Part shown: positions 44,450 to 55,384 of the stretch, piece after piece
Layout: every line of letters begins with the position of its first letter
Numbering within the stretch: position 1 is the stretch's first letter
Source: Diploptera punctata
Lineage: Eukaryota > Arthropoda > Insecta > Blattodea > Blaberidae
Reading direction: 5' to 3'
NCBI GenBank assembly: GCA_030220185.1
Contig: JASPKZ010010273.1
Coordinates: 930,001 to 994,000, forward strand
DNA: 64,000 nt
The notes under the pieces: model-generated
Databases searched by the model: none
What the model saw: the letters and a program-made list of their open reading frames with translations, nothing else
Told to the model about the DNA's origin: nothing
Program-made: the position numbers and the translations under genes

Positions 44450-45290
44450 CACATATATTCGTCTCCAATTCCAGCCGGTTTCTACAGATTGTAAGTGAGC
44501 TTTGTACGTCGGTAGCCTCGTATTCTATTAAAGATACTAAGGGTGAGATCTCTTGTTTTATTTTATTGAATAAGGTAGCGGATATAGTACATATTAAGTC
44601 GTTTTGAACATCATGTGATGTGCCAACGAACACAGTAGAAATTTTCAAATCGATTCTTAATTTGTCATCTATAGTGCAACAATTCAATATAATTAGGTCC
44701 TACCTCTTTTGTTAGATTTGGGGCCCCTAAATGGCAGCTTTGTTCGGCTAAGAAATACACAGCGCCTATTAGGCAGCTAACAATGTACTTGTTTGCTTTA
44801 ACATTTTCGTTTATGCTTATCCGTATTAATTTTGATAGCCCGGCTTCGGGACTCTTCATTTCTAGTGGTCATACTTATGTAGCGCTATTTCACAGTTAAC
44901 ATGAACTTCAGATAGTTCATGTCGTTTTTCAGCACATGAAAACTATTTACATCGAAAAACCCCCTTCGTTATCCAAACATTTTTCTCTGTCGAAAATAAA
45001 AGACAGGGCTAACAGTAAAGGGAACTTCCTGCAGCCATATGTCATATTCATACCTATCTTCATGTCCGTCATTAAACGACGCACTTTTGGTTTTGTATGA
45101 CTTATAATGCTATTTAAATTAGGAGTTGGTTTATAACTTTCTTTCTTTTTAAGTAAGCTTCTGCAGGTAAATGGATGATTTAACAAGTCTTCAATAACTA
45201 AGCACATTCCTCTCCCATGATATTTATTTAGTGGTTTAATTACTGTATTTGATACGCTCAGAAGCACACGTGTACACAGGACTTCTCGGA
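44450..45290 (-). pseudogene. hAT transposase N-terminal half (TTF-zinc-finger type)
   Basis: On the minus strand, with several frame changes, FDREKCLDNEGGFSM (zinc-finger region) is followed by NVKANKYIVSCLIGAVYFLA, NYIELLHYR, then GTSHDVQNDLICTISATLF and a degraded PLVSLIEYEATDV, the last matching the MVDETTDV motif that holds the first catalytic Asp (here Glu). This order is typical of TTF/ZMYM-type hAT transposases. The C-terminal half is missing and at least four frameshifts or stops are present. Confidence 0.7.
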
Positions 45291-46557
45291 ACAGCCGAAA
45301 CCTCGCTGTTAGCCGTTTTTAGTGTGCTAACTATAGCAGGATTTTAATATCATAATAAATATGAAAGTTAAAGTTAATAATCTTGTATTTTAAAATTATT
45401 TTAATATTTAAATATAACTTAAATAAAGAAAAAAAATCTAAATAATTATTCATTGTTGAATAAAAATGTCTCAGTAACAATTAAAGGAATTGTATTACAT
45501 AACAGTCTTTCTAAATAATGCTTTTAAAATTGTTTTAAGTCATTGTTGTCAGAATTATAAAGCTTTCTGTTGTAACTGTAATAAGAACACCTGCTTTATT
45601 TCATATTTTTAAATAAAAGTATACAAAATTCTGATTGGATGTTAAAACAATTAATTTTTTGATTTAACAAATCAAATTTAAACATTATATTAACCAATAG
45701 AATTTAAATATAAAATCATGTAATGTAATAATGTTCTTTAAATTCTATTAAAGAATTACACTATTCATTCTATATACAACTTCCAACAAAGATAGAAGCA
45801 AGAAGAGATCTCTTAATAAAATGTAATATTTAATACAAGAATAATAATTGATTCAAGAAAAGAAAATAATTTAATTTTAATTGACAGTGAAGAATAATAC
45901 CACATATATTTACTTGATCTGCTGGGAAATTAAATAGTAAATAAATGTACAATTATTTCTACAAGAAACAGTTTTCAGTGATTGTGAAGTGTTTTCCTAT
46001 CCAGTGTACCAACTTCCGACCTTGAGAATAGAATCCAGCTCTACCGAAAATTAAACCCAACCTGAACCAGTAATTCTTTTTGGGACACCAATCCTTCAAA
46101 AGTTACTACAACATCGGACATGAAGAGAGTTAGCTGCTTCAAAACATCGCCACAACTTGGGAAAAGAATTACTTCTTCTAACAGGTCAGTTACAGAGTAG
46201 CATTGAGTAGCCTGGTACTCGGCTTGAAATGCAGTACGATGTACTACCGATCTGCTTGAATGCGCCTGCGCAAAATATTCTCAAGATCTCGTTCCATGTT
46301 AGCCTCAGGAGCATAGAGAACCGAAGGAGGACGGCTAACAGTGTGCGGATTTAAACACGTTGAAGCATATTGTATAATATTGGAATGCTACAGTATATAC
46401 GCAACGCGTACAATATACGAGTGCATTATTATGTTACTATTGTTTACAACATTTAGACTACTATCAATGCATTGTTGTATCTCGTTCCGGTATTATGTTT
46501 TGTTTTAATTAAATATCAAAGAGTCTAATTCTGACTTTGAAAGTGTTAGTCGGGCTA
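45291..46557. other. AT-rich stretch, nothing firm
   Basis: CTGTTAGCCG at 45308 and CGGCTAACAG at 46332 are inverted with respect to each other and could be eroded ends of a DNA element around the hAT relic, but the match is too short to call. Confidence 0.35.
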
Positions 46558-46918
46558 ACAATGCCGTCTTTACCATAAGGGCACAGGGGCCCGTGCCCAG
46601 GGCCCCCATCCTCACGGGGATCCCGAAAGGTCGATATATTCGCTTACACTACGCTCAGTATGATAATCTTCACTCGTTCTCCTGTGACAGAGCGCCAGCC
46701 ATCAGCTCGTTCTGTAACTCACCCATGCTAGAATTTGCCACTTCAGTGTCCCGTAGAATAAATAGCTAAACTACACCATCTAGCGGTCACCTACACAAAC
46801 CACTCCGATTGCAAAATCGAGCTTTCACAGTCTATACAATGCCTATAAATACTACATAGATTTTGTTCTACTTAATAGAAATTGATTAATATAAGTGTTG
46901 ACGTTTCGTTTTTAAATA

Positions 46919-48012
46919 CAGTAAAACTTGTTCAAAGCGGAATCGCATGGGACCAATTTTTTCCATATTAGACAAAATTCCGCATTATAAAAAAACAAAA
47001 ATTGATTAACCAATCTTAGATTATAGAGTACCAATTGCATGGGACCAATTTTTTTCCACATTAGACAAAATTCCGCATTATAAAATGTCTCTTAGGCGCG
47101 TATCCTGAAATTGAAGTATGCAGTTTCGGTTTCCACTCACTAATTATACTTTCATCCATATCCTTTGATTCTCCGCAAATTTCATTCCACGATACATTGT
47201 GTCGTTAAAAAACTGTCCAGCCAACCTGAAGATGCCTTGAAATCGTTTTCCCTAGGGTTATAGCAACAGCTAGAACTTGACTTTGGAGCATGGGTCCAAA
47301 AATTTGGAGATTTTTTTATCGTGTACTTGTAAAACATTCCCACATTACTTCCGCTTTTTTTTTCTCGTCTTCATTTGATCAGATTTCCTTGCATCCATAC
47401 ATTAATTTTTTCTTTGCGTTTTAAAATCTCATGAACTTGGGTTTTTCCACATTTAAATTTAGTCAATATTTCGCGTACTGAGTGTTTGTTTTTCTTTATC
47501 TTCAATCACTTTCACTTTTTCGTTTAATGACAATGATACATACGATTTAGCCATCTTTATTCCGGAAATTCAGAACGCTACCTGTGAAAGATACGTACAC
47601 AATCGGTCTCAGATCTTAAACTAATTTTAAGATTTTACAGTGCACTGGTTATTTGTAAGACAGATGTCACACGCCAAATATTTGTAAACGAACCTGTATT
47701 TCGCATAACGGGTGTACAGTGAGGACAAAATAAATTTCAGATACGGGTAGAAACTCTACTTGTTGCGGCAGGAATCATCCCTTACTGTTATTTCGCCTAA
47801 TGGAATTCAATGAAGTGGAAACTAATTTATTTCTCTCTGTTTTTCTGCCTTATAAACATTTTTTTCATGAATTGCGTAGAAATATCCTTCTGTTTCCGCG
47901 TTGGACAGAATTCGTTTTATACAAAATAAATGCATGCAAAATTACTATTATTTCGCCGGGACCAATAAATTTGTTCACATTAGACAAGTTCCGGATTAAA
48001 CAAGTTTTACTG
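46919..48012 (-). mobile_element. Pogo/Tigger-type element, internally deleted
   Basis: It starts CAGTAAAACTTGTTCAAAGC and ends ...AACAAGTTTTACTG, with TA on both flanks (46917-46918, 48013-48014). The inverted similarity runs ~60 bp inward and includes GGGACCAAT and TTAGACAA blocks. An inner direct repeat of GCATGGGACCAATTTTTT occurs at 46947 and 47038. At 1,094 bp it is less than half the size of an autonomous Tigger. Confidence 0.88.
47100..47554 (-). pseudogene. Pogo-type transposase remnant (CENP-B-like DNA-binding part)
   Basis: The minus-strand start at 47554 reads MAKSYVSLSLNEKVKVIEDK, the first helix of the CENP-B N-terminal DNA-binding domain. Helix-turn-helix residues follow with frameshifts, and EICGESKDMDESIISEW near the end marks the segment before the DDE domain. 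The DDE catalytic part is deleted. Confidence 0.75.
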
Positions 48013-48049
48013 TAATTTCATTATTTCTAAAATAATATATTTAAATGGT

Positions 48050-49790
48050 TCATATAAAAAGAAAAATTGGCAGCTCAAAAATAAATAATCAAAAAACTTC
48101 CTAAATTCACTTCATTTTTTACGGTTGAAGGAACAAATAAACTGACTGATTCTTTACCCTCATCCCATAAGATTAAAATAGTTCTTCAGAAGAATGTCAA
48201 TGGGAAACAGTGCTTTCGTGTGACAAAAATGACAAACACACATCATATGTTGAACCCTTCACTTCAAGCTATTGTGAGTTAATAACTACAAGCTTGGAAA
48301 ATATATCTTCTTATCCTCATACGTACTGTGAAGCAGTACACAATATTTGGATTCAAAAAGGGCCAGAGGTTTTGCGAAATAAAAATTGTGACTTCTACAA
48401 GTTTTCTAGATTCAAGCGGTAAAACTATATACTTGACTAAAAATATTTTCACCCGTAATTGATGAATGGTGAGTATTTACAAAGAAAATTACTCCATTAT
48501 TCACCGTCGAAGAAATCTGTGTACTGTTATTGCTGCCGTCTATTTAATACTATTACTGGTACTGGACATAATTTGAGTTCTCCGAATGGATATAAAGATT
48601 GGAAGCATATAAATAACTTATTAATGGGGCATGAGAACAGTTTACAGCACAGGTAATTAGTGATGAATTATATCTTAAGAAGCAAAACTACAGAACGAGT
48701 TGACAATGAGTTACTGTCCCAATATAATAGAAAAGTCGATTATTGGAAGAATTTACTTAGAGGAATTGTTGCAGTAGTGAAATATTTGACTTTTTGTGGT
48801 TATAATGATATATTGGGGTCTCGTAATAACTGGAATTATTTGGGATTCTTAGAACTGTTTGGTGAATTTGATCACTTTCTTGCTGATCATATATGAAACT
48901 GCAGAAATCATGGAAAAGGAAGTACATCGTATTTGTCTGCAAATATTTGCAATTAGTTTATTAATATAATGGGACAGCAAGTTTTAAAAAGAATTGTTAA
49001 CAAACTAAAATCATCCAAATATTACTCTATTAGCGTGGATTCTTCGCCAGATCTCTCTCACGTTCACCAACTGCCCTTCATCTTTAGATACATAAAATTC
49101 AGAGAGCTTATTGAGAGATCTTTGCAATTTTTGCCTATGGATGAACATAATGCATCATAGATACTATTTTAAAACTTTTTTGAAAACCTTGATATTCCCA
49201 TAAAAGATTGTCGTGGGCAGAGTTACGATAAAGCATCAAATATGGTTGGAAAGTAATCTGGTATTCAGTTAAGAATAAAAGAAAAATGTGAATTTACAAT
49301 TTTGTCCCATGTGCGGCACATTCGCTAAATTGAATAGATGTTCAGGCTATTGAATGTGTTTGTGAAGCACTGGCATACTTTCAGTTTATCCAAAAATTGT
49401 TCAAGTTGTTCTCGGTTTCGACTAAACTATAGAAAATTATGACAGAGTATTAGGGTGCAAATAAAGTCTGAGGTCTCTCTCGGAAACTAGATGGTCTGAA
49501 CATGCTAATAATGCTATTAATGCATTGAAAATTGGTTATTTAAATATTTCTGAAGGTTTGTCATCAATTGCAAGTGACATCAATCAACAAGGAGAAGACG
49601 AAACGAGAACGAAGCCCTAAGTATAAAAAAAAGGAAGAAAGAATTAGAGAGTATTCTTCTAATGGAGATATGGAATGATGATATTTTGGGAATTATGAAT
49701 AAAACAAGCTTAAGTTTACAGAATAGCAGGCCTACTAAGACCATGGACGTTACTTACGTTATTTTCAAATACTTGTAATCTTTTCTCCTC
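48050..49790 (+). pseudogene. hAT transposase, ZMYM1-like, decayed
   Basis: In order: FYKFSRFKR; a TTF-type zinc finger with VYCYCCRLFNTITGTGHNL, YKDWKH and ENSLQHR; a linker (LLRGIVAVVKYLTFCGYNDI); YYSISVDSSPDLSHVHQLPF with the first catalytic Asp region (about 49020-49080); CRGQSYDKASNMVGK; and a C-terminal part that fades to noise. The hATC dimerisation domain is missing. Several stops (for example 48421, 48656, 48894, 49158) split it into short open blocks in nearly the same reading direction. Such genes are sometimes co-opted by hosts, but the stops exclude function here. Confidence 0.85.
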
Positions 49791-49929
49791 CCTTAAAGTT
49801 TTATTGTAACATTTTTTATGGATCATCAGAGACTTCACAATTGAATGGAATAGAAAAATTGCATGTAGATACGTTTATTCCTATATCGACACATTATATG
49901 CACATTCATGTTTCACATACATTATTACT

Positions 49930-50215
49930 TTTATTTTCTTCTTCTTCTTCTACTACAAGGTTTAGGCTATGCAGCCTGTTCCGGCGAAGTTAAAAGTGGA
50001 GTCCATCTTCTACGTGATCGGCCAACATCTCTTGTTCCTCTGGGATTATACAGGAAGGTTCTTTTGGTATTCTTTTGTTGTTCATTCTCATTAAGTGTTC
50101 TGTCCATTTCTTATTATTTTCGCTGATTTTAGCTTCAATTTTATATATATTTAATTCTTCTCGTATAGTTTCATTCCTTATTCTATCCGCTCTTGTGCAT
50201 CCTTTCACATTCCCC
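49930..50215 (-). pseudogene. LINE 3' end, second copy of the 13265 family
   Basis: On the minus strand NVKGCTRADRIRNETIREEL, NIYKIEAKISENNKKWTEHL and MRMNNKRIPKEP are followed by the same noncoding end and (GAA)n tail as at 13265. It is nearly identical to that copy over ~270 bp, so the two insertions are relatively young. It is truncated at 50215. Confidence 0.9.
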
Positions 50216-50550
50216 AGGTGGTGGATAGGGGAATGCCTCCTAAATATAGGTGGCACCGGGGAAATGAAATACCCGGGGTGAACCAAAATCAGCATAGCGT
50301 CTGTTCCAGATTGGACGGCTATAATGGGCAGGTAGAGCTCAGAGCCGAAGAGAAGGCAATCTACCTAAGGGAAGGCACCCTAAAAACAAAGTTGAAGCAA
50401 GTTGGGAGGCTGTAAAATTGCAATCCCACCACCCAACTATATCTGCGCAGCCCTTGTAAGGTGGCCAGATGAATGTTCTATTACTAAAAAGCGAAGGAGA
50501 AAGCCAGACAGAAACACTGATGATGGACCAGGCAAGAAAAGGACAATACT
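50216..50550 (+). repeat. GC-richer segment, unclassified
   Basis: CCAGGTGGTGGATAGGGGAA, GGGGAAATGAAATACCCGGG and CCACCACCCAACTATATCTG lie in a patch well above local GC. It looks like part of a retroelement leader, but no domain can be read. It adjoins the truncation point of the LINE at 49930. Confidence 0.3.
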
Positions 50551-51169
50551 TTTATTTTACTTTATATAAATAATGATAAAAAAATTAGTTAATTATTAGG
50601 GTAGAATTAATGCCTATTTAATTTTTATGTTTACTATAATTATATTTTAACATAAAAGTTTGTTTCAAGCTATCTTTAAGTCTGTATTTTTTATTTATTA
50701 CAGGAACATCAAATTTCGACACAAGCAAGGCAAGAGGTCTGGTCCGTGTGACTATGGAGCAGAAAGTGACCTACGAGTTTCTTAAAATGTAGTTTAACTT
50801 GAAATAACAAAATGCGTGGGATATGATTAACTTTTGTAATATCATGATAAGGATAAAAGAAAGAATAAAGGCTCAAAATATGTCAATTGATTAAAAATAA
50901 TGTTAATTGCTTTCTGTTCAATTAACATTAAGGCTATATGGGAAAGACATAAAATTATACTATTAAGCTATTTCTTATTGAATTTGAATAAGAAACTTTT
51001 CTTTGCATTCTAATATTATCATAATTATTAGAACTATAGTATGTACTTCCCTTGCTTTAGATGTGAATAATTAAAACAATATTTATACCAGTGCTATAGC
51101 TTAAATTTCATGTCTTAGAATGCTATGTTCTTTTAATTAGTATCATGCTTTATATATATATATATATAC

Positions 51170-52235
51170 CAGTGGTGGCTGGTGGATGAAAAAATAGGTG
51201 AAGTGATGACATGATGACTATTTAAATATAGTACAACCCTCAAGATTTGTCAATTCAAAGAAACACATTAATTAAATCGGAGAGTACACAGTCTTGCATT
51301 TTTCCTTAGAGCATCTGCGATTGTATTACGATTTTTTCAAAAGTTTTCAACTACAAATATCACTTCAAATGCTTCTCGGAATCTTTATGCTTATTTAAAG
51401 CACACGTCATATTTTGAAAGTCACAAAACCTTTTTTATTCCAGACACCAAATTTATTTACTAAACAAAACACATCACCAACAAAAGATTTTTTGTAATGT
51501 CACATGACTGCATAACCATGAGTACTGTTCAAACCAAGAATTTTTTTCATGAAGATTGTATGACTTGACAGTACCATTAAACGAGCCCGGTGTAACAAGA
51601 AGTAATATGCTATTTGTATTTTAAGAAATCAAAGTAATTTAGGTAGAAATTATATTTGAAGAGAAATATTTATGCTCAGACTGGGGGATGAACCCAGGAG
51701 CTTTGGCTTTCTATGCCGCGAGGCTACAAAAATGCTCACCATTGAGTCAAACTAAAGGGAAATCTGAAATGTAGATACTGTGGCACCAATTGAAGGCAAT
51801 ATACTAAACCAAAACACCCTTATTGTCCAACATAAATCCAATTTAAGCGCTGACGTGTTTCGCTAAACCACATCTTCACCCCCAGTCAGAATTTTAGAAG
51901 TCTATAATCGGTTCTCTATGGTCTGGATATCGTTAGTATCTGTTGACATTGCAGTTGCCATAGCAACCGTGAGAAGGCAAAAATTGTTTTCCAAAGTTAA
52001 GTGTCAAAGATTATAACCCATAAAATTTTAGTATAGTTCACTGTGGTAGGAACGCTCTAGCAGACACAATGTGAACTATGAGCAGCCACTGTTTTTAAGA
52101 AGCTGACGTAAAATAGACATTCTTTTGTCAGAGGAAGATAATAAATAAATAATAAAATAAAATAATTGTACTGTTATATAATTAGAATATAGGTGAAGTG
52201 GCACTTCACTCACTTCACCTTAAAAGCCACTAATG
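51170..52235. mobile_element. Non-autonomous hAT-like element with 8-bp duplication
   Basis: The ends are CAGTGGTGGCT and (inverted) CATTAGTGGCT. The flanking octamers ATATATAC (51162-51169) and ATACATAC (52236-52243) differ at one base. GGTGAAGTG/CACTTCACC motifs sit just inside both ends. No transposase is encoded, and a tRNA-like segment lies within (51673-51753). Confidence 0.7.
51673..51753 (-). repeat. tRNA-like segment (probable SINE head)
   Basis: On the minus strand GACTCAATGGTGAGC resembles an A box and CTGGGTTCATCCCCCAG is a closed T arm with a B-box-like loop. The anticodon arm is poor and no acceptor stem forms, so it is not a working tRNA gene. Confidence 0.45.
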
Positions 52236-52998
52236 ATACATACATATATATATATATATACAGACACACACACAAATTAAAAAAAAAAAAAAAAGAAATG
52301 TTCTCACCTTAATTTGTGCCTAATTATACAGTAATTTAGATTAAAAAATAAAATAGCCCCAACTGATTGTGATATATGACAGCATGATAGATTTAGTCTT
52401 CAGCATATATCAGCATAAATGAAGTAAAATTATATTAAAAACACAGCCATTGCTTGTGCACTATCCATTGTGTGACATTCAATCCAAATGTACCAAGAAG
52501 TCCCAATATTTGATAAGTATATTGGAAAAATAGCAGACCAATTAATGGAGTATATTTATAGTCATAGAGAAATTAAGAAATTGTATCATAATTATAGTTT
52601 TCACCAGTCAAAAAGTTGAGAATATTATATTATATTTTTATATTACACTAATCACACTAATTTACACTAATTAATCCATAATATGAAGGGTACAAGGAAA
52701 GAATCGGGTAAGCTACTTTTTTTAGTCAAAAATGGAGTTTGAGAGATTCTCCATGAATGGATTATCTTTTAGAATTGTGAAATAGTTTAGTCATGAGTTT
52801 AGTTATCTTCAAAGTTTGGCATGCACGTAAAGAAGCAGGAACATTGTATAATTGAAAGTCCATTTTCTAGGTTTCATGGAAAAGTGACATATGTGGTGTT
52901 TTCATTGTATCCTTCCCATAATATATTACTGGTATGACTTATATACAGGGCTTGAGATGGGGAGGTATGCAGTGGGATGGCATTCTGGTTCTTTCTTA
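52236..52998. other. AT-rich stretch, nothing recognised
   Basis: No feature supported apart from short A and AT/AC runs near 52245-52295. Confidence 0.5.
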
Positions 52999-53374
52999 GT
53001 CTTGGAACAATGGATCTATGCCCCTACAGTGCTGACACTGTTCCTAGAAAAGTCTATACTCACACCATTTCACCACTGTCCTCTTCCACTACATCAAACA
53101 GCCATAACTTATCGAGTAGGGATGTTGCCAAACTTCCCCCAGTGTCATGGCTCTTGAATATTGAATAATACAAGGTTGGAGTTGAGTTGACAACACTGGA
53201 GTATAAGTGCAAGAGAGAGATACAAAAGAGAGAGAGAGAGATACAAAAGAGAGAGAGAGAGAGATACAAAAGAGAGAGAGATAGGAATGCAGGGAGGGAA
53301 ATGATTTGCCAAGGCAGAAAAGGCTTTAGTTCACATAGGCCTATCTTATGGGGGCACAGATCCATTGGACAGAC
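52999..53374 (+). mobile_element. MITE, copy 1 (AATGGATCTGTGCCCC ends)
   Basis: The left end GTCTTGGAACAATGGATCTA and right end (inverted) GTCTGTCCAATGGATCTGTG carry the same core followed by GCCCC. The interior has TACATCAAACAGCC, GATGTTGCCAAACTTCCCCC and a GA-rich run at 53213-53282. Copy 2 at 53998-54479 is the same element in opposite orientation. Confidence 0.75.
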
Positions 53375-53392
53375 AATATGTGCCTTGAAACT

Positions 53393-53473
53393 TCTTCTTC
53401 TTCTTCTTCTTCCTTCCAAGTATTAGGCCAAGGCCTGTTACGATCCTATAGAAAATTTTCCCTCCAGCGTTTG
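53393..53473 (-). repeat. LINE 3' terminal stub, ~80 bp
   Basis: (TTC)n then CTTCCAAGTATTAGGCCAAG and GCCTGTTACGATCCTATAG match, in inverse, the last ~70 bp of the LINE at 57565-57935. It is an extreme 5'-truncated insertion of the same family, tail included. Confidence 0.88.
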
Positions 53474-53997
53474 AGGGAAATTCTCGTATAAGACTGTTGA
53501 AAGCATAATAATAGTCCCTTCGATTGGTTGCTGGCCAAAGGAAGGCAAGACCAGTGATGGGGCTGCCATCTTATAGCCTCTGGTCAGGCTTTTCTGGAGA
53601 AGAAAAGAAAATAAAGGAAAGAAGAAATGGAAAGAAAGGAAAGACTCCCTAGCCCTCGGATGCCCTAATAGCATCGGCGTCAAAAAAACAAGAGTTAACC
53701 AAGAGAGGTTAGATAGTAAAGTTAAAAGAGTGCGAAACACAAGTAAGTGGAAGAAATGTTTTGCACAGCTTGGGCACCTTGTGGTCGCCATCCAACATAT
53801 CCCCTAGATGAGGACCCCTGAGGGCTGCCTTGAAACTATTCCCTTAATTCTAACCTATAATGGTTCCATTCCGGAATTTTTTTAAATTGAAATTGTGATT
53901 TTAAAACACTTTGAAAAAGAATTATGATCAGATGGTCTATTAATGAAATTCCATTAGATGATTAAAATTGTGTATAGTATATAGAAACTTTTATATA
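53474..53997. other. Spacer between inverted MITE copies
   Basis: A minus-strand frame at 53438-53791 has no recognisable family. A purine-rich run lies at 53590-53640. Confidence 0.4.
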
Positions 53998-54479
53998 GTC
54001 TGACCAATGGATCTGTGCCCCCGTAAGATATGTAAACTAAACACTAATTAATTTTCTGCCTCTGTGAATCATCTCCCTCCTTTCATTCCTATCTCTCTCT
54101 TTTCTTTCGCCCCTCCCACTACTCACACTTTTGAGTCTTATTTGGTGGACAGGTTATTTGCACTTGCAGCCCAGTATTGTTAACTCAACATGAACACTGT
54201 AGCTCGGAGTGGTGAAATAAATATTACTAAACAAATAATAAAAATCAATCAGCGTCATTAGACCTACTTAAATATGAAAAAATAATAATTTACATTACAT
54301 AATTCAGTAATCAACATCCATGACCCTGTTTGGGGGAAGTTTGCAACATCACTACTCGGAAAGTTATCCTGGCTGCTGTTTGATGTGGTGAGAGGGGAGG
54401 GCAGAATGGAGTGAATACAAGTGTTAAGTTTTCTAAGAAAGATTGCATCACTAAAGGGACACAGATCTATTGGTCCGAC
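53998..54479 (-). mobile_element. MITE, copy 2, inverted
   Basis: Starts GTCTGACCAATGGATCTGTG and ends AGATCTATTGGTCCGAC. Internal blocks (TTTGGGGGAAGTTTGCAACATC cut short here as GGGGGAAGTTTGCAACATC, TTGATGTGGTGAG) are reverse complements of copy 1. It is ~105 bp longer than copy 1. Confidence 0.75.
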
Positions 54480-54584
54480 AATACTTGTATTGGTATTTAT
54501 AAGAAATGAATTAGTTATTAAGTTTCAATGGTTCAGCCTTCCTGCATCCCATCCACCTGAACTTTATACATTTATTTAGGATAT

Positions 54585-54640
54585 AACCTCCTACTACCCC
54601 AAGGGCCTCCTGAGGCCTGTAGTGGGATCACTTTACCTTT
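54585..54640 (-). repeat. Fragment of the GC-richer repeat seen at 28890
   Basis: On the minus strand GTGATCCCACTACAGGCCTC and the following ~30 bp match the first 50 bp of the 28890-29100 repeat, then similarity stops. An (AT)n tract follows at 54649-54665. Confidence 0.7.
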
Positions 54641-54974
54641 ACTTTATATATATATATATATATATAGAAATCAGCATATCAGATTATTAACATTGTATAC
54701 AAACTCAATAGTAAATGAACTTCATCTGGGTTCCTTTTTCATCTAACCTCAAGTACTGCTTATATGTTTGTAATATTGCTTCCATAACATGATGAAAACA
54801 AATGATTATTTTTACTGACAATAAAAACTTGATATGCATTACATGTTGTAAATATATTTTAAGAACTGTCATAAACAGGCAGAGAGCATCTTATTTCTTT
54901 TGAAACAAGTTGGGGATGTTATCGGTTGAATATCTTGAAAGGTTGGAATCTGCTTATTTCAATACTCTTTGATG

Positions 54975-54976
<2 letters not shown>

Positions 54977-55016
<40 letters not shown>

Positions 55017-55115
55017 GACAGCAACAATAATAATTAATAACAATAATAATAATAACAACAACAATAATAATTAATAACAACAACAATAATAACAATAATA
55101 ATAATAGATAGATCT
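54977..55115. repeat. (AAT)n/(AAC)n compound microsatellite
   Basis: AAT units interspersed with AAC, GAC and TTAATAAC steps over ~140 bp. Confidence 0.9.
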
Positions 55116-55384
55116 TCAGTTGATTAATGTCTTTGACATTGTCCGATTCCTAATAGCCAATTTTGTCATCCGTCCAATCTCCTGGTCGTAGATGTTTCTC
55201 CTTTATGTATAAATACATTCCCTGACTCCAGGAGGTTTTAAGTATTCCTCTGCCTCGTCTTCCCTCAGGTTTCCATTCCAATACACATTTTGGTAGCCTA
55301 TCCTCTTCCATTCGCTGGACATGTCAATACCATCTTAACTGCTGATTTTTAATATAATCTAAAATAGTGTCTTCAATCTTCATT
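55116..55384 (-). pseudogene. LINE 3'-terminal coding fragment
   Basis: On the minus strand MKIEDTILDYIKNQQLRWY, HVQRMEEDRLPKCVLEWKPE, GRRGRG and KEKHLRPGDWTDD appear in order. This is the usual C-terminal block of an insect LINE, distinct in detail from the 13265 and 62445 families. One stop is present and the upstream part is lost at 55384 in a short (AAT)n tract. Confidence 0.78.

Larger units (their letters stand above)
46558..49790 (+). mobile_element. hAT element (ZMYM-like transposase), interrupted by a pogo-type element
   Basis: A GC-rich segment starting near CAATGCCGTCTTTACCATAA (46558) and containing GGGCACAGGGGCCCGTGCCC resembles the terminal sequence of hAT elements of this type. 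The matching transposase coding region begins about 48050. Between them lies a precisely bounded pogo-type insertion (46919-48012). The right end is not found and the copy seems truncated near 49790. Linking the 46.6-kb end with the 48-kb coding part is inference. Confidence 0.4.

Noticed and set aside
45291..46370. Possible DNA transposon bounded by CTGTTAGCCG and CGGCTAACAG
   Set aside because: The inverted match is only ten bases, with no flanking duplication or coding support.
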